DNA of 64,000 nucleotides from Paenibacillus sp. NFR01. GTDB taxonomy: Bacteria > Bacillota > Bacilli > Paenibacillales > Paenibacillaceae. The stretch spans positions 961,309-1,025,308 of the forward strand of contig NZ_FOIK01000001.1 in NCBI RefSeq assembly GCF_900111565.1, given 5' to 3'. Positions 51,842-61,019 of the stretch are shown one piece after another (position 1 is the first letter of the stretch; each line of letters begins with the position of its first letter). The notes under the pieces were generated by a model. The model saw nothing but the letters and a program-made list of their open reading frames with translations, was not told the DNA's origin and did not search any database. The translations under genes were made by a program, and so were the position numbers.

Positions 51842-53026
51842 ATGTTTAACAATCGTTATGTTCGTACCATTGTTTATTCCCGGGTGCTTCTGCATCTGGG
51901 CATCTGGATCCGGAATTATGCCGTATTGCTCTATGTAACCGGGCTGACGGATAACAATCCGGTATACGTTTCCCTGATTTCGGTTGCGGAGTTCGCACCG
52001 ATCTTCTTGTTCGCGCTCATTGGCGGGACTTTTGCTGACCGGTGGCAGCCCAAGCGGACGATGGTCGGCAGCGATGTGTTGTCCGGATTGTCCGTTGGCG
52101 TAGTACTGTTTGCCGTTATCAACGGGGGGTGGGCTGCGCTGCTGATCGGATCGTTTGTCTCGGCCAGCCTGTCCCAATTCTCGCAGCCTTCGGCGATGAA
52201 GCTGTATAAGCGGCATGTGCCGGCAGAACAATTGCAGCGGGTGATGGCGATGTACCAGACCATCGTTGCACTATTTACCGTGCTTGGCCCGGTCATCGGC
52301 ACCTTTATCTTTTTGAAATTCGGCATCCGGGTTTCGCTCATCCTGACAGCGATGCTCTTTCTTGGCTCCGCCCTTGTGCTATCGACATTGCCGCAGGATA
52401 AGAAGGAAGAGAATAACGGGAAGGGCAGCAGCTTCATCAGCGAATTAACGGCCGGATTGAGGTATATCGGTGCCAATGCGGCATTGAAGACGCTTAGCAT
52501 GACTTTCGCGGCTGTCGGCTTCGCCTCCGGGTTAACCCAGCCGCTGCAAATCTTCCTTGTCATGGAGAAACTGGGCAAGACCAAGGAATTCCTGCAATGG
52601 CTGGTGATGATCAACGGGACAGCCATGCTGATCGGCGGAGCGGCGATCATCTTCATCGCCAAAAAATTGAAGCCGCAGCTGCTGCTGATGTATGGCCTGG
52701 CCGTAACGGCGCTTTGTACTGCCAGTCTAGGCGCGTCCACCTGGATTGGGTTGACCGTTCCGCTGCTGATCGTCAGCGGCTTGTTTTACCCCGCGATTCA
52801 AAGCGGCATCCAGACGATGCTGGTGGGTAACACGGAAGGAGCATATATGGGACGCGTCTCCGGCGCGATAATGCCGGTATTTATGGGCATGATGGTCATT
52901 GGCATGTTTCTATCCGGCTATTTGAAAAATGCTATATCTCTTGCAGGAGTCTACGCGCTCAGCGGCACCTTGATTCTAGCCGGCGCGCTGCTGCTGCTTC
53001 CGCTAAGCCGTATATCCAAAGGCTGA
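51842..53026 (+). CDS. MFS efflux transporter
   Basis: The protein has 394 residues and twelve predicted helices. Motif A is seen as GGTFADRWQPKRTM. The type is again that of MefA/EntS-like exporters. The first ATG at 51809 lacks a site; GAGGGA lies five bases before ATG 51842. A palindrome just upstream suggests a repressor encoded elsewhere. Export of a drug or siderophore is likely, and the substrate is unknown. Confidence 0.83.
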   Translation: MFNNRYVRTIVYSRVLLHLGIWIRNYAVLLYVTGLTDNNPVYVSLISVAEFAPIFLFALIGGTFADRWQPKRTMVGSDVLSGLSVGVVLFAVINGGWAALLIGSFVSASLSQFSQPSAMKLYKRHVPAEQLQRVMAMYQTIVALFTVLGPVIGTFIFLKFGIRVSLILTAMLFLGSALVLSTLPQDKKEENNGKGSSFISELTAGLRYIGANAALKTLSMTFAAVGFASGLTQPLQIFLVMEKLGKTKEFLQWLVMINGTAMLIGGAAIIFIAKKLKPQLLLMYGLAVTALCTASLGASTWIGLTVPLLIVSGLFYPAIQSGIQTMLVGNTEGAYMGRVSGAIMPVFMGMMVIGMFLSGYLKNAISLAGVYALSGTLILAGALLLLPLSRISKG

Positions 53027-53048
53027 CCTGATCCCAGGTCGGCTTTTT
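53022..53048 (+). terminator. Terminator after the MFS gene
   Basis: GCTGACCTG pairs with CAGGTCGGC (one G-U) and is followed by a T-rich stretch. Confidence 0.82.
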
Positions 53049-53063
53049 CTTTTGCTCAAAATC

Positions 53064-53075
53064 GAAACCGGTTTC
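53064..53075. promoter_or_regulatory. LacI-type palindrome before the glucanase gene
   Basis: GAAACCGGTTTC is a perfect 12-bp palindrome with central CG, as in many LacI-family operators. No LacI gene is adjacent; the one at 17410 appears to use other sites. Confidence 0.5.
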
Positions 53076-53152
53076 AAACATCCGTTATTCGTGCATGAAA
53101 TCGTTGATTTGTATAATTGTAAGTGCATACAGAAAAAGGTAATCTTTGCTTG

Positions 53153-53166
53153 TGAAAGCGCTTGTA
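53153..53166. promoter_or_regulatory. Catabolite-responsive element (cre)
   Basis: TGAAAGCGCTTGTA matches the cre consensus TGWAARCGYTWNCW at 13 of 14 positions. It lies 53 bp before the glucanase start and suggests CcpA control by preferred sugars. Confidence 0.6.
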
Positions 53167-53218
53167 TTGGCCCTTTCGGAAGTTATCATTCCATTCATAA
53201 AAGGAGGAATATGGGTTC

Positions 53219-56200
53219 ATGATGCAGCATTTATTGAACCGCAGGAAAAGCATGTCGCGTGTCTGTATCGGTTTCCTGGTGATTGCGATGCTGATGTATC
53301 TGGTGCAGATTACGCCGATGAGCCGCGTGCACGCGGCTGGCTCTTATCTGCTGTCCCAGGACCGGCCCGCTTACGCATCCGGCATCGAAGGCAACAATAC
53401 CCCGGATTTGGCGGTTGACGGGAACACCGGCAGCCGCTGGAGCAGCGCATGGGGAAGCGACCCGAACTGGATCTACATCGACTTGGGAGCTACGGCAACG
53501 GTAGACCGGGTCGTACTCCGCTGGGAAGGCGCTTATGCAAAAGCATACAAAATCCAGGTATCCGGCGACGAAATGACCTGGAACGATGTTTACTCGACCG
53601 CTAACGGAGACGGCGGGGTCGATGACCTAACGCTTACCGGCAGCGGACGATATATCCGTGTCTATGCGACACAGCGCGCACTGACGGCTTACGGCATTTC
53701 CCTGTTCGAGTTCGAGGTCTACGGAACAGGCGGCGTCAATCCTCCGCCGGTTGCGCTGGGGCCGAACGTTGCTTTGAATAAAGCGGCAACGGCTTCATCC
53801 TATGAGCAATCCGCTTACTTGCCGCCGAATTCCACTTTGCCGTCGCTGGCAGTTGACGGCGACGCTACCACGCGCTGGTCCTCCAATCCGACGGACAATG
53901 AATGGCTGCGGGTCGACCTGGGCAGCGTCCGCACGCTCGGCCGGATCATCCTGCAATGGGAAGCGGCCGCCGGAAGAATCTATGATATTCAAGTATCGAA
54001 TGACGGCAATGCCTGGACCACGGTCTATCGTGAACTTCACGGAGACGGGGGGACCCTAAATCTGCCGGTCTACGCAACAGGCCGTTACCTGCGGATGAAC
54101 GGCATCAGCCGGGCCACTTCCTTCGGGTATTCGGTCTTTGAATTCCAGGCCTATGATTATGTGAACGGCGATCCGAAGCCAACCTATACGATTCCCGCGC
54201 TGCCGCAGCTTAGTACAGTGAACGTTGGGCAGGGCAGCTACGCGGTCAACGACATGTCCGTGCCGCAGCCGAAATACCCGCTGTATAAAGCGGATAATCT
54301 GACTGCCCCGCTGCCGTCCAACGACTGGTGGCAGTCGATCATGATCAATAAGCTCGGCAACGGCATTATTACGCTTCCGCTCAAATCGAAATATACGAAG
54401 CAGGGCCTTGGCGTATTGAATCCGGGCGCAGGTTATTTAAGTGCCGACGGTAAAGCACAGGAAGCAGGAGGAAGCCCCGACCTGTTCCTGATGGCCAGCA
54501 ATATCAATACCTCCAATATGTCCAACCGGATCACCGCCTACGGCGACTGGTCGGCCTCGGCTGTTCTGAGCGACGGCGCAACCGAGAAGATGAAGACAAC
54601 CTTTGTTAAGGGCTCGCCGTACCTGTATTCCACATTCAGCGATCCGGCCAGCGTCGAAGTTTATTTGCCGGCGACGGCCCGCTTCTTTGACGACAGCAAT
54701 ACCACGCTGCTGGCTGCGGACGGCGCTACCGTGACTGCCGACCATATCGGGATTCAGGTGACCAATTCGAACGGAGCGCCTACGCCGGCTATGGTTACCC
54801 GAAATTATGGGCTGTTTGCCCCGCCGGGAACCACATTCAAGAAGGTTGGCGCCAAGCTGAAGATCCAGCTCGGCGGCGGACAAAATTATATGTCGCTTGC
54901 TTCCCTTCCGGCAGCAACGAATTTGAACTATTACTATCAACACGGTTATGCATTCGTGACCGGAACTACCGTGTCGTACGCCTTCAACGAAACGACGTCG
55001 GAGATCACGACGAATTTTAATCTGACGACAGAGCTGAAGCGGTCGGGCTTCTCCGGCACCCCGCTGACGACGCTGCTGCCGCATCAATGGAAGGTCTCGC
55101 CGACGACGCTGACGGCGTTAACTTACGCGTCCATCCGCGGTACGCTGAAAGTCCTTGAAGGGAACGCCTTCGCTACCGTCGATAAATTCTACGGCATCGT
55201 CCCGCAATTCACCGAACCGGGAGATGCTTCATATTCCCGGCAGGATCTGGTGTCCTACCTGCAAAAGCTTGATACGGACACTGCTACCGACCTTATGAAG
55301 GCGGATGCCTATTGGCAGGGCAAGAAGCTTCATCCGCTCGCACTCGGTGTATTAATCGCCGACCAGATCGGCGACCAAAACTACAAGACTCTGTTCCTGA
55401 CCCGGATGAAGACCATTCTCTCAGACTGGTACACCTACACTTCCGGCGAAAAGGACTATTACTTTGACTACAACACCGACTGGGGAACGCTGATCTATAA
55501 GACCAGCGAATTCGGCGCCAACTCCGGCATCACCGACCATCATTTCACTTACGGCTATTATGTGTTCGCCTCTGCCGTGCTGGCTACTTACGACGCCGAT
55601 TTCAGAGCGAAATACAGCGGAATGGTCGAACAGCTTATCCGGGATTATGCCAACCCGTCCAAGACCGATGCGCAGTATCCGTTCCTGCGCAATTTCGATC
55701 CATATGAAGGCCATTCCTGGGCAGGCGGATATGCCGACAATGACAGCGGCAATAACCAGGAAGCCGCCGGCGAATCGCTGTTCGGTTGGGTCGGACAATA
55801 CATGTGGAGCACGCTGACCGGTAATGCCTCGTACCGGGATACGGCAATCATGGGCTTCACAACCGAACTCCGGGCGGTACTGCAGTACTGGTTCAATTAC
55901 GATCAGGACAACTGGCTGCCGTCTTACACTCATAAATCGGTGGGCCAAATCTACGGAAGCTCGAACTTCTTCGGAACCTTCTTTAACGGCAATCCGGTGT
56001 ATGTCTACGGCATCCATTGGCTGCCGACCGCGGAATACCTGACCAGTTATGGCTTCGACAAAACGAAGGTTGCCAATCTCTACAACGGATTTGTCGCCGA
56101 TAACGGCGGCCCCGAAGCCGATTGGTATCATATCGTATGGCCGATTCAGGCGCTCAGCGATCCGCAAGCGGTCCTGAACAAATGGAACCCGGCGCTGCCG

Positions 56201-57520
56201 CAGCAGAACGAACTCTTTAACACGTACTGGTTCGTGCATAACATGGCTACGCTTGGCGGACGAACCAAGGATATCTGGGCGTCCAACGGATACGCAGCAA
56301 CGGTGTACAAAAACGGCACAGCCTACCGCGCGCTGGTCTGGAATCCGACAGACGCGCCGATTACCGTAACATTCCGCAATGCGGCGGGAGTCACCGGTTC
56401 GGCTGTGGTTGCGCCGAAAAAACTGGTGAAGGTGGACCCGACTAAGGTTACGACCGGGGGAGGAACCGAACCTGGCGGCAGCAATCTGGCGCTGAACAAA
56501 TCGGTGATCGCGTCGCCGAATGCGATTACGCCGGCAGCGGATGCCGTAGACGGCAATCCGAATACGCGGTGGGAATCCGAGTTCAAGGACCCTCAGTATA
56601 TCCAGGTCGATCTCGGTTCCACGCAAACGATCAATCGTGTGGTCCTGAACTGGGAGGCAGCTTACGGCAAAGCCTACACGATTCAGGTATCGACCAACGG
56701 AACCAGCTGGAGCACGCCATTCTCCACGACAACCGGCGACGGCGGCATCGACGACATCACCTTTACACCGGTTAGCGCCCGTTATGTAAAGTTGGAAGGC
56801 ACGCAGCGCGCCTTGCCATACGGATATTCCTTATGGGAATTCGAGGTGTACGGCAGCGGCGGCACCTTGCTGACTCCGCCGCAGCTTACCGCGGATTCGA
56901 CGCAGAATACGGTCGGCCAGGCGATGGAGGTCACCTTTACGGACAATGCCGCCTGGAGAAGTGCCTTGAGCGGGGTAAAGGTGGATGGAACGGCGGTAAG
57001 CGCAGCGAATTACACGCTGACGGCAGGCAAGCTGACGCTGAATGCGGCCCTGTTCCCGACCGCAAAGACGTATGCCATTACAGTGTCCGCAGCGGGATAT
57101 TCGGATGCGGCGCTGCAGCAGGCGGTCACGGACGGCAATCCGGTGAATCTGGCCCTGAACAAATCGGTCATCGCATCGCCAAACCCCTTCCAGCCGGCCA
57201 ATCTGGCGGTTGACGGCGATCCGGGCACAAGATGGGAATCCGCTTTTACCGATCCGCAGTTTATTCAAGTGGATCTCGGCTCCGCGCAAACCATCAGCCG
57301 GATCGTTTTGAACTGGGAAGCCGCCTACGGCAAATCCTATACGATCGAAGTATCCGCAAACGGCACGAGCTGGAGTCCGGTATTCTCGACAACAACCGGG
57401 GACGGGGCAATCGACGACATCACCTTTACGCCGGCAACCGCGCGGTATGTCAAGCTCACGGGAACCGAACGCGGTACGCCATACGGCTATTCGTTGTGGG
57501 ATCTCGCCATCTACCCATAA
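53219..57520 (+). CDS. Secreted GH81 endo-beta-1,3-glucanase with four discoidin domains
   Basis: The protein has 1433 residues. A signal peptide ends near HAAGS (about residue 41). Two F5/8 type C (discoidin) domains follow (about 42-168 and 180-310), then a GH81 catalytic region (about 325-1070). A third discoidin domain lies at about 1086-1215, a small Ig-like/DUF1533 domain at 1220-1300 and a fourth discoidin domain at 1305-1433. Asp773 in TDHHFTYGY and Glu848/Glu852 in NNQEAAGES are the GH81 catalytic residues. AAGGAGG precedes the start. It cleaves beta-1,3-glucans such as laminarin or fungal walls outside the cell; the discoidin domains likely bind glycans. A cre site and a LacI-like palindrome lie upstream. 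Confidence 0.88.
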   Translation: MMQHLLNRRKSMSRVCIGFLVIAMLMYLVQITPMSRVHAAGSYLLSQDRPAYASGIEGNNTPDLAVDGNTGSRWSSAWGSDPNWIYIDLGATATVDRVVLRWEGAYAKAYKIQVSGDEMTWNDVYSTANGDGGVDDLTLTGSGRYIRVYATQRALTAYGISLFEFEVYGTGGVNPPPVALGPNVALNKAATASSYEQSAYLPPNSTLPSLAVDGDATTRWSSNPTDNEWLRVDLGSVRTLGRIILQWEAAAGRIYDIQVSNDGNAWTTVYRELHGDGGTLNLPVYATGRYLRMNGISRATSFGYSVFEFQAYDYVNGDPKPTYTIPALPQLSTVNVGQGSYAVNDMSVPQPKYPLYKADNLTAPLPSNDWWQSIMINKLGNGIITLPLKSKYTKQGLGVLNPGAGYLSADGKAQEAGGSPDLFLMASNINTSNMSNRITAYGDWSASAVLSDGATEKMKTTFVKGSPYLYSTFSDPASVEVYLPATARFFDDSNTTLLAADGATVTADHIGIQVTNSNGAPTPAMVTRNYGLFAPPGTTFKKVGAKLKIQLGGGQNYMSLASLPAATNLNYYYQHGYAFVTGTTVSYAFNETTSEITTNFNLTTELKRSGFSGTPLTTLLPHQWKVSPTTLTALTYASIRGTLKVLEGNAFATVDKFYGIVPQFTEPGDASYSRQDLVSYLQKLDTDTATDLMKADAYWQGKKLHPLALGVLIADQIGDQNYKTLFLTRMKTILSDWYTYTSGEKDYYFDYNTDWGTLIYKTSEFGANSGITDHHFTYGYYVFASAVLATYDADFRAKYSGMVEQLIRDYANPSKTDAQYPFLRNFDPYEGHSWAGGYADNDSGNNQEAAGESLFGWVGQYMWSTLTGNASYRDTAIMGFTTELRAVLQYWFNYDQDNWLPSYTHKSVGQIYGSSNFFGTFFNGNPVYVYGIHWLPTAEYLTSYGFDKTKVANLYNGFVADNGGPEADWYHIVWPIQALSDPQAVLNKWNPALPQQNELFNTYWFVHNMATLGGRTKDIWASNGYAATVYKNGTAYRALVWNPTDAPITVTFRNAAGVTGSAVVAPKKLVKVDPTKVTTGGGTEPGGSNLALNKSVIASPNAITPAADAVDGNPNTRWESEFKDPQYIQVDLGSTQTINRVVLNWEAAYGKAYTIQVSTNGTSWSTPFSTTTGDGGIDDITFTPVSARYVKLEGTQRALPYGYSLWEFEVYGSGGTLLTPPQLTADSTQNTVGQAMEVTFTDNAAWRSALSGVKVDGTAVSAANYTLTAGKLTLNAALFPTAKTYAITVSAAGYSDAALQQAVTDGNPVNLALNKSVIASPNPFQPANLAVDGDPGTRWESAFTDPQFIQVDLGSAQTISRIVLNWEAAYGKSYTIEVSANGTSWSPVFSTTTGDGAIDDITFTPATARYVKLTGTERGTPYGYSLWDLAIYP

Positions 57521-57549
57521 GCAGCTTCGCCTTACGTAAACGATAGGCA

Positions 57550-57597
57550 TGACCCGCCAGCGGCATTTAAGCAAGAAGCCGCCGGCGGGTCATTTTT
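57550..57597 (+). terminator. Terminator after the GH81 gene
   Basis: TGACCCGCC and GGCGGGTCA with inner GCGGC/GCCGC arms form a long stem, followed by five T. Confidence 0.88.
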
Positions 57598-57678
57598 GGC
57601 ATCGGCATTCCTCATAAAATACATAGAATTTGTCTCCTGCATATGCCATATTAAGGATATGGAAAGGGGGCTGGCGGA

Positions 57679-59400
57679 TTGAAAAACAGGTTTGCGCGGA
57701 CGGTCATTACCGGTGTCGTAACCTCCGGATTGCTGATGTCCTGCACAAATGAGAGAGCGCTTACAATAACGGGTGGCGACAAGTTAAACATCGCTGACTC
57801 CGCAAGCACTTTCGAAGCAACAACGCACAATGCACAGGGGAATTCGCTTCAGGGAACGGCGGCCAAGGTGATGCCGGTGAATTTCACGCTTTTTGCCAAC
57901 TACGATTGGTATACTGCACTCACATGGAAAGAAAGGCCGCAGGGAAAATGGATTACCGATCATCTGAACGTCACGCTAATTCCGGTGCAATCGAACGGAT
58001 CGGCGGCGCAGAAGCTCAATTCCATGATTGTCTCAGGCCAATTGCCGGATGTGCTGGTGCTGGACCGGGGGAAGGACGTGGAGCGGCTGCAGAAAGCCGG
58101 CAAGCTGGTTGCGATCGATCCATATTTGGACAAGTACCCGGAGTTTGCCAAAACGGTCGGCGAGGATACGCTGAATATGCTGCGCAGCGAAGACGGGAAG
58201 CTGTACCAGATTCCGAATTGGTACATTAACGGCCCGAATGGCAACGGAAATGCCGGTTACCTAATCGAGAGAAAGACTTACAAGGCACTGGGTTCGCCGA
58301 AGCTGGAGACCTGGGACGATCTGGAAGCCTATTTGCAGAAAGTCAAAAGGATGTATCCCGGGATGGTCCCGATCGATTTCGGTGAAACCCGGGACGGCGC
58401 GGACGTACAAATGCTGGGGATGCTGTACAGCGGAGCCGGCAATGACCGTACGCCGGGCTTCATTTCGCCGGGTTCGGGCCAAATCTTCGGCATTCCGAAG
58501 GGCTCGCACCTAATTTCGGTCTATGAAGATCCTGCTTTCACGGAAGCGGCGCTGTTTGCCAGCCGACTGGTGCGGCAGCATCTGACCTCGCCCGATCTGC
58601 TCATCCACACGCGGGACCAATCGCTGGAAAAGCTGAAAACCGGCAACATCGCTGTCTTCGCCGCTTACGACGCCGTGGTGGAAAGCATCGGCCGGGAAGC
58701 CAACAATCTGCTGCGGGCCAAGGACCCCGAGGCGGGCTATGACGTCATCTGGCCGCTACATAAAGCCGGAGTGGACCCGAAGCGGGTCTATCCTTCCGGC
58801 TATTACACGCTGGGCTGGAACGTGAACGTGATTACGACGAGCGCAAGGGACCCGGAGGCAATTTTCGCTTATATGAACTGGGCGACGAGCCCGGAAGGAC
58901 AGCGGCTGATCTTCTTCGGCCCCCAAGGCATGTTCTATGACCGCGTCGAGAACGGCGTACCGATTCCCAATCAGGCATACATCAACCGGGATCCGAAGAA
59001 GTACGACGAATTAAAGCTCGGTGAATTTAACTGGAACGGCAACACCTCCTACATCGATTCGGTGAAAGCGGCAAGGGAAAAGCTGCTTCCGCCGGAAGCG
59101 CAGGACTGGACCACGCTTGGGCAGGCCAACATCACTTTCAAAACTTCGCTCAATGTTACGGCTTTCGCCAATCTGGACCCTCCGCCAAACTCGGAGGAGG
59201 GAATCCTTATGCAGCGGCTGAAGGATCAGTACGCGCAGCTGGTTCCGAGAATCCTGTTTGCGGACAGTGACGGCGAAGTGGAGCGGCTGATCAGGGAAGC
59301 GGGCCAGGAAGCGTCGGACTTGGGCTATTCCCAGGTGCTGGCATGGAAAACCAGCGTATGGCAGGAGAATCTAAGAAAGCTGCATGGCAAAGCGAAATAA
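57679..59400 (+). CDS. ABC transporter solute-binding lipoprotein (LplA-like)
   Basis: The protein has 573 residues with a TTG start after AAAGGGGG. A lipobox (GLLMSC) puts the lipidated Cys at residue 22. The body follows family-1 solute-binding proteins of the large LplA/YtcQ type (DVLVLDRGKDVERLQKAGKLVAIDPYLDKYPEF, AYMNWATSPEGQRLIFFGPQG). These bind complex oligosaccharides for LplB/YtcP-like permeases. No permease gene is adjacent; instead a YesN-YesM pair follows 37 bp downstream. The protein may deliver ligand to the sensor kinase, to permeases encoded elsewhere, or to both. Confidence 0.85.
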   Translation: MKNRFARTVITGVVTSGLLMSCTNERALTITGGDKLNIADSASTFEATTHNAQGNSLQGTAAKVMPVNFTLFANYDWYTALTWKERPQGKWITDHLNVTLIPVQSNGSAAQKLNSMIVSGQLPDVLVLDRGKDVERLQKAGKLVAIDPYLDKYPEFAKTVGEDTLNMLRSEDGKLYQIPNWYINGPNGNGNAGYLIERKTYKALGSPKLETWDDLEAYLQKVKRMYPGMVPIDFGETRDGADVQMLGMLYSGAGNDRTPGFISPGSGQIFGIPKGSHLISVYEDPAFTEAALFASRLVRQHLTSPDLLIHTRDQSLEKLKTGNIAVFAAYDAVVESIGREANNLLRAKDPEAGYDVIWPLHKAGVDPKRVYPSGYYTLGWNVNVITTSARDPEAIFAYMNWATSPEGQRLIFFGPQGMFYDRVENGVPIPNQAYINRDPKKYDELKLGEFNWNGNTSYIDSVKAAREKLLPPEAQDWTTLGQANITFKTSLNVTAFANLDPPPNSEEGILMQRLKDQYAQLVPRILFADSDGEVERLIREAGQEASDLGYSQVLAWKTSVWQENLRKLHGKAK

Positions 59401-59437
59401 GTGTATTTTCCGAATAATCGCAAAGGAGTGCCGTCCT

Positions 59438-61015
59438 ATGTTCAGAGCTGTTCTTGTGGATGACGAAAGCTACGATCTGGAAGGGCTGCGCCGGCTGATC
59501 CCCTGGAACGAGCTGGGGATTGAGGTGGTGTGCAGCGAGAACCGCCCGCTGGCCGCTTTGCATTACATCGATAACCACGAAATCGATCTGCTGATCACCG
59601 ATATCAAAATGCCGGTCATTTCCGGAATCGATTTATCCCGTAAGGCGATCGAGCGGAATCCCGGGCTCAAAACCGTGTTCATCAGCGGATACCAGGACTT
59701 CCAATATGCCAAGCAGGCGCTTGACTTGAAGGCGCACGGGTATATCTTAAAGCCGGTGGACGATGACGAGCTGGTCGGCGTCTTACGTGGGGCGGTAGAG
59801 GCGCTTGAGCAGGAGCGCATTCCAAAGGCAAAGGCGGAACTGGCCGGTACGATCGCTTCTTTTCCGTTTATTCATAACGACATTCTGCAGCATCTGCTTG
59901 AAGGCAATCTGGAGCCGGCAACGCTGCACGCATTTCTGCAATTGTATCCGCTGGACCTTCATTTCGAGAGCGCCTGCTGTGCACTGGTCGAAGTGGATGA
60001 CATGCTGCAGCGGATCGGTCAAGGCCCGGAGAAAGTAGGAATGGAGCTGGATCAGCTGATCGCAAAGATCGGCAGCTATATTGCCGAAACCGGTATCGGC
60101 CGCTGGTGCCGGGTCAACCGTTCGCAAATCGGCTTGATCTGTACGGCTGAACCGGCGTCCGTTGAGCAGCGGCTGCAGGCACTGGTTGAGCATGTGCGGG
60201 AGTCCGGCGCTTTTACTGTAACCGCAAGCTATGGCAAACCGGTTACGTCCCTTGAGGAGCTGGCAGACTCCTTCGCGCAGGCGAAGACCTTTATGAATGG
60301 AAAAATGTTCGTCGGCAAAAACCGCGTCATTCCGCCTTCCCTGATCAAACCCGGAATCACCAAGGATGTTAAAGATCTGAGCGTGGTGCTTGAAGCGATG
60401 TTCGGCGCCATGGCGGGGTACAAGCTGCTGCATATCTGCGATTGCATCGACGAGCTGTTTGAGGTTGCCGCGCTGTTCGAGCATCCGGTGAAGGTGTACC
60501 AATTTTCCATCCACATCGCGACCCGGCTTGAAGCCTACCTGGGCACGCTTAACGAAACCTTCGAGAGTCTGCTCGGCTGGGGGATTCATCAAACGGACAT
60601 CATTCACAGCCTGGAGACGGTGGAGGATATCAAGCGCTGGCTGCGCAATACCCTGTTCCAGATTTCCGAAATTCTGTTTATGAAAAAACAGCACAAAAAC
60701 CGCCGGCTTATGGAGCACATTGACGTTTATGTCCGTGAAAGGCTGGCCGACAACCTGACGCTGCGCGAAATTGCCAACCATTTTGCCTACTCGCCAAACC
60801 ATTTGGGAGTACTGTTCAAGGAATATGCGGGGGAGAGCTTTAACGAATATTTGGTCCGGCTGCGGATGGAAAAAGCGATTGAGCTGCTGGGCCAGCACCA
60901 GTACAAAATTTACGAAGTGGCAGATAGAGTCGGCTACAAGAATATTGCCTATTTCAGCAGACAATTCCGCGATTACTACAATATCACCGCCGCGGATTAT
61001 AGAAAGCAGAGTTGA
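59438..61015 (+). CDS. AraC-type response regulator (YesN-like)
   Basis: The protein has 525 residues. The receiver domain (1-120) has VDDES, phospho-acceptor Asp55 in LLITDIKMP and Lys in ILKPVDDDEL. A long middle part (130-400) follows, and the C-terminal AraC helix-turn-helix pair (about 425-525) reads LTLREIANHFAYSPNHLGVLFKE and YKIYEVADRVGYKNIAYFSRQFRDYY. AAAGGAG precedes ATG 59438. Lipoprotein, regulator and kinase genes are in line, with the kinase four bases downstream. It likely activates carbohydrate genes when phosphorylated by the kinase. Confidence 0.9.
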   Translation: MFRAVLVDDESYDLEGLRRLIPWNELGIEVVCSENRPLAALHYIDNHEIDLLITDIKMPVISGIDLSRKAIERNPGLKTVFISGYQDFQYAKQALDLKAHGYILKPVDDDELVGVLRGAVEALEQERIPKAKAELAGTIASFPFIHNDILQHLLEGNLEPATLHAFLQLYPLDLHFESACCALVEVDDMLQRIGQGPEKVGMELDQLIAKIGSYIAETGIGRWCRVNRSQIGLICTAEPASVEQRLQALVEHVRESGAFTVTASYGKPVTSLEELADSFAQAKTFMNGKMFVGKNRVIPPSLIKPGITKDVKDLSVVLEAMFGAMAGYKLLHICDCIDELFEVAALFEHPVKVYQFSIHIATRLEAYLGTLNETFESLLGWGIHQTDIIHSLETVEDIKRWLRNTLFQISEILFMKKQHKNRRLMEHIDVYVRERLADNLTLREIANHFAYSPNHLGVLFKEYAGESFNEYLVRLRMEKAIELLGQHQYKIYEVADRVGYKNIAYFSRQFRDYYNITAADYRKQS

Positions 61016-61019
61016 TTCC

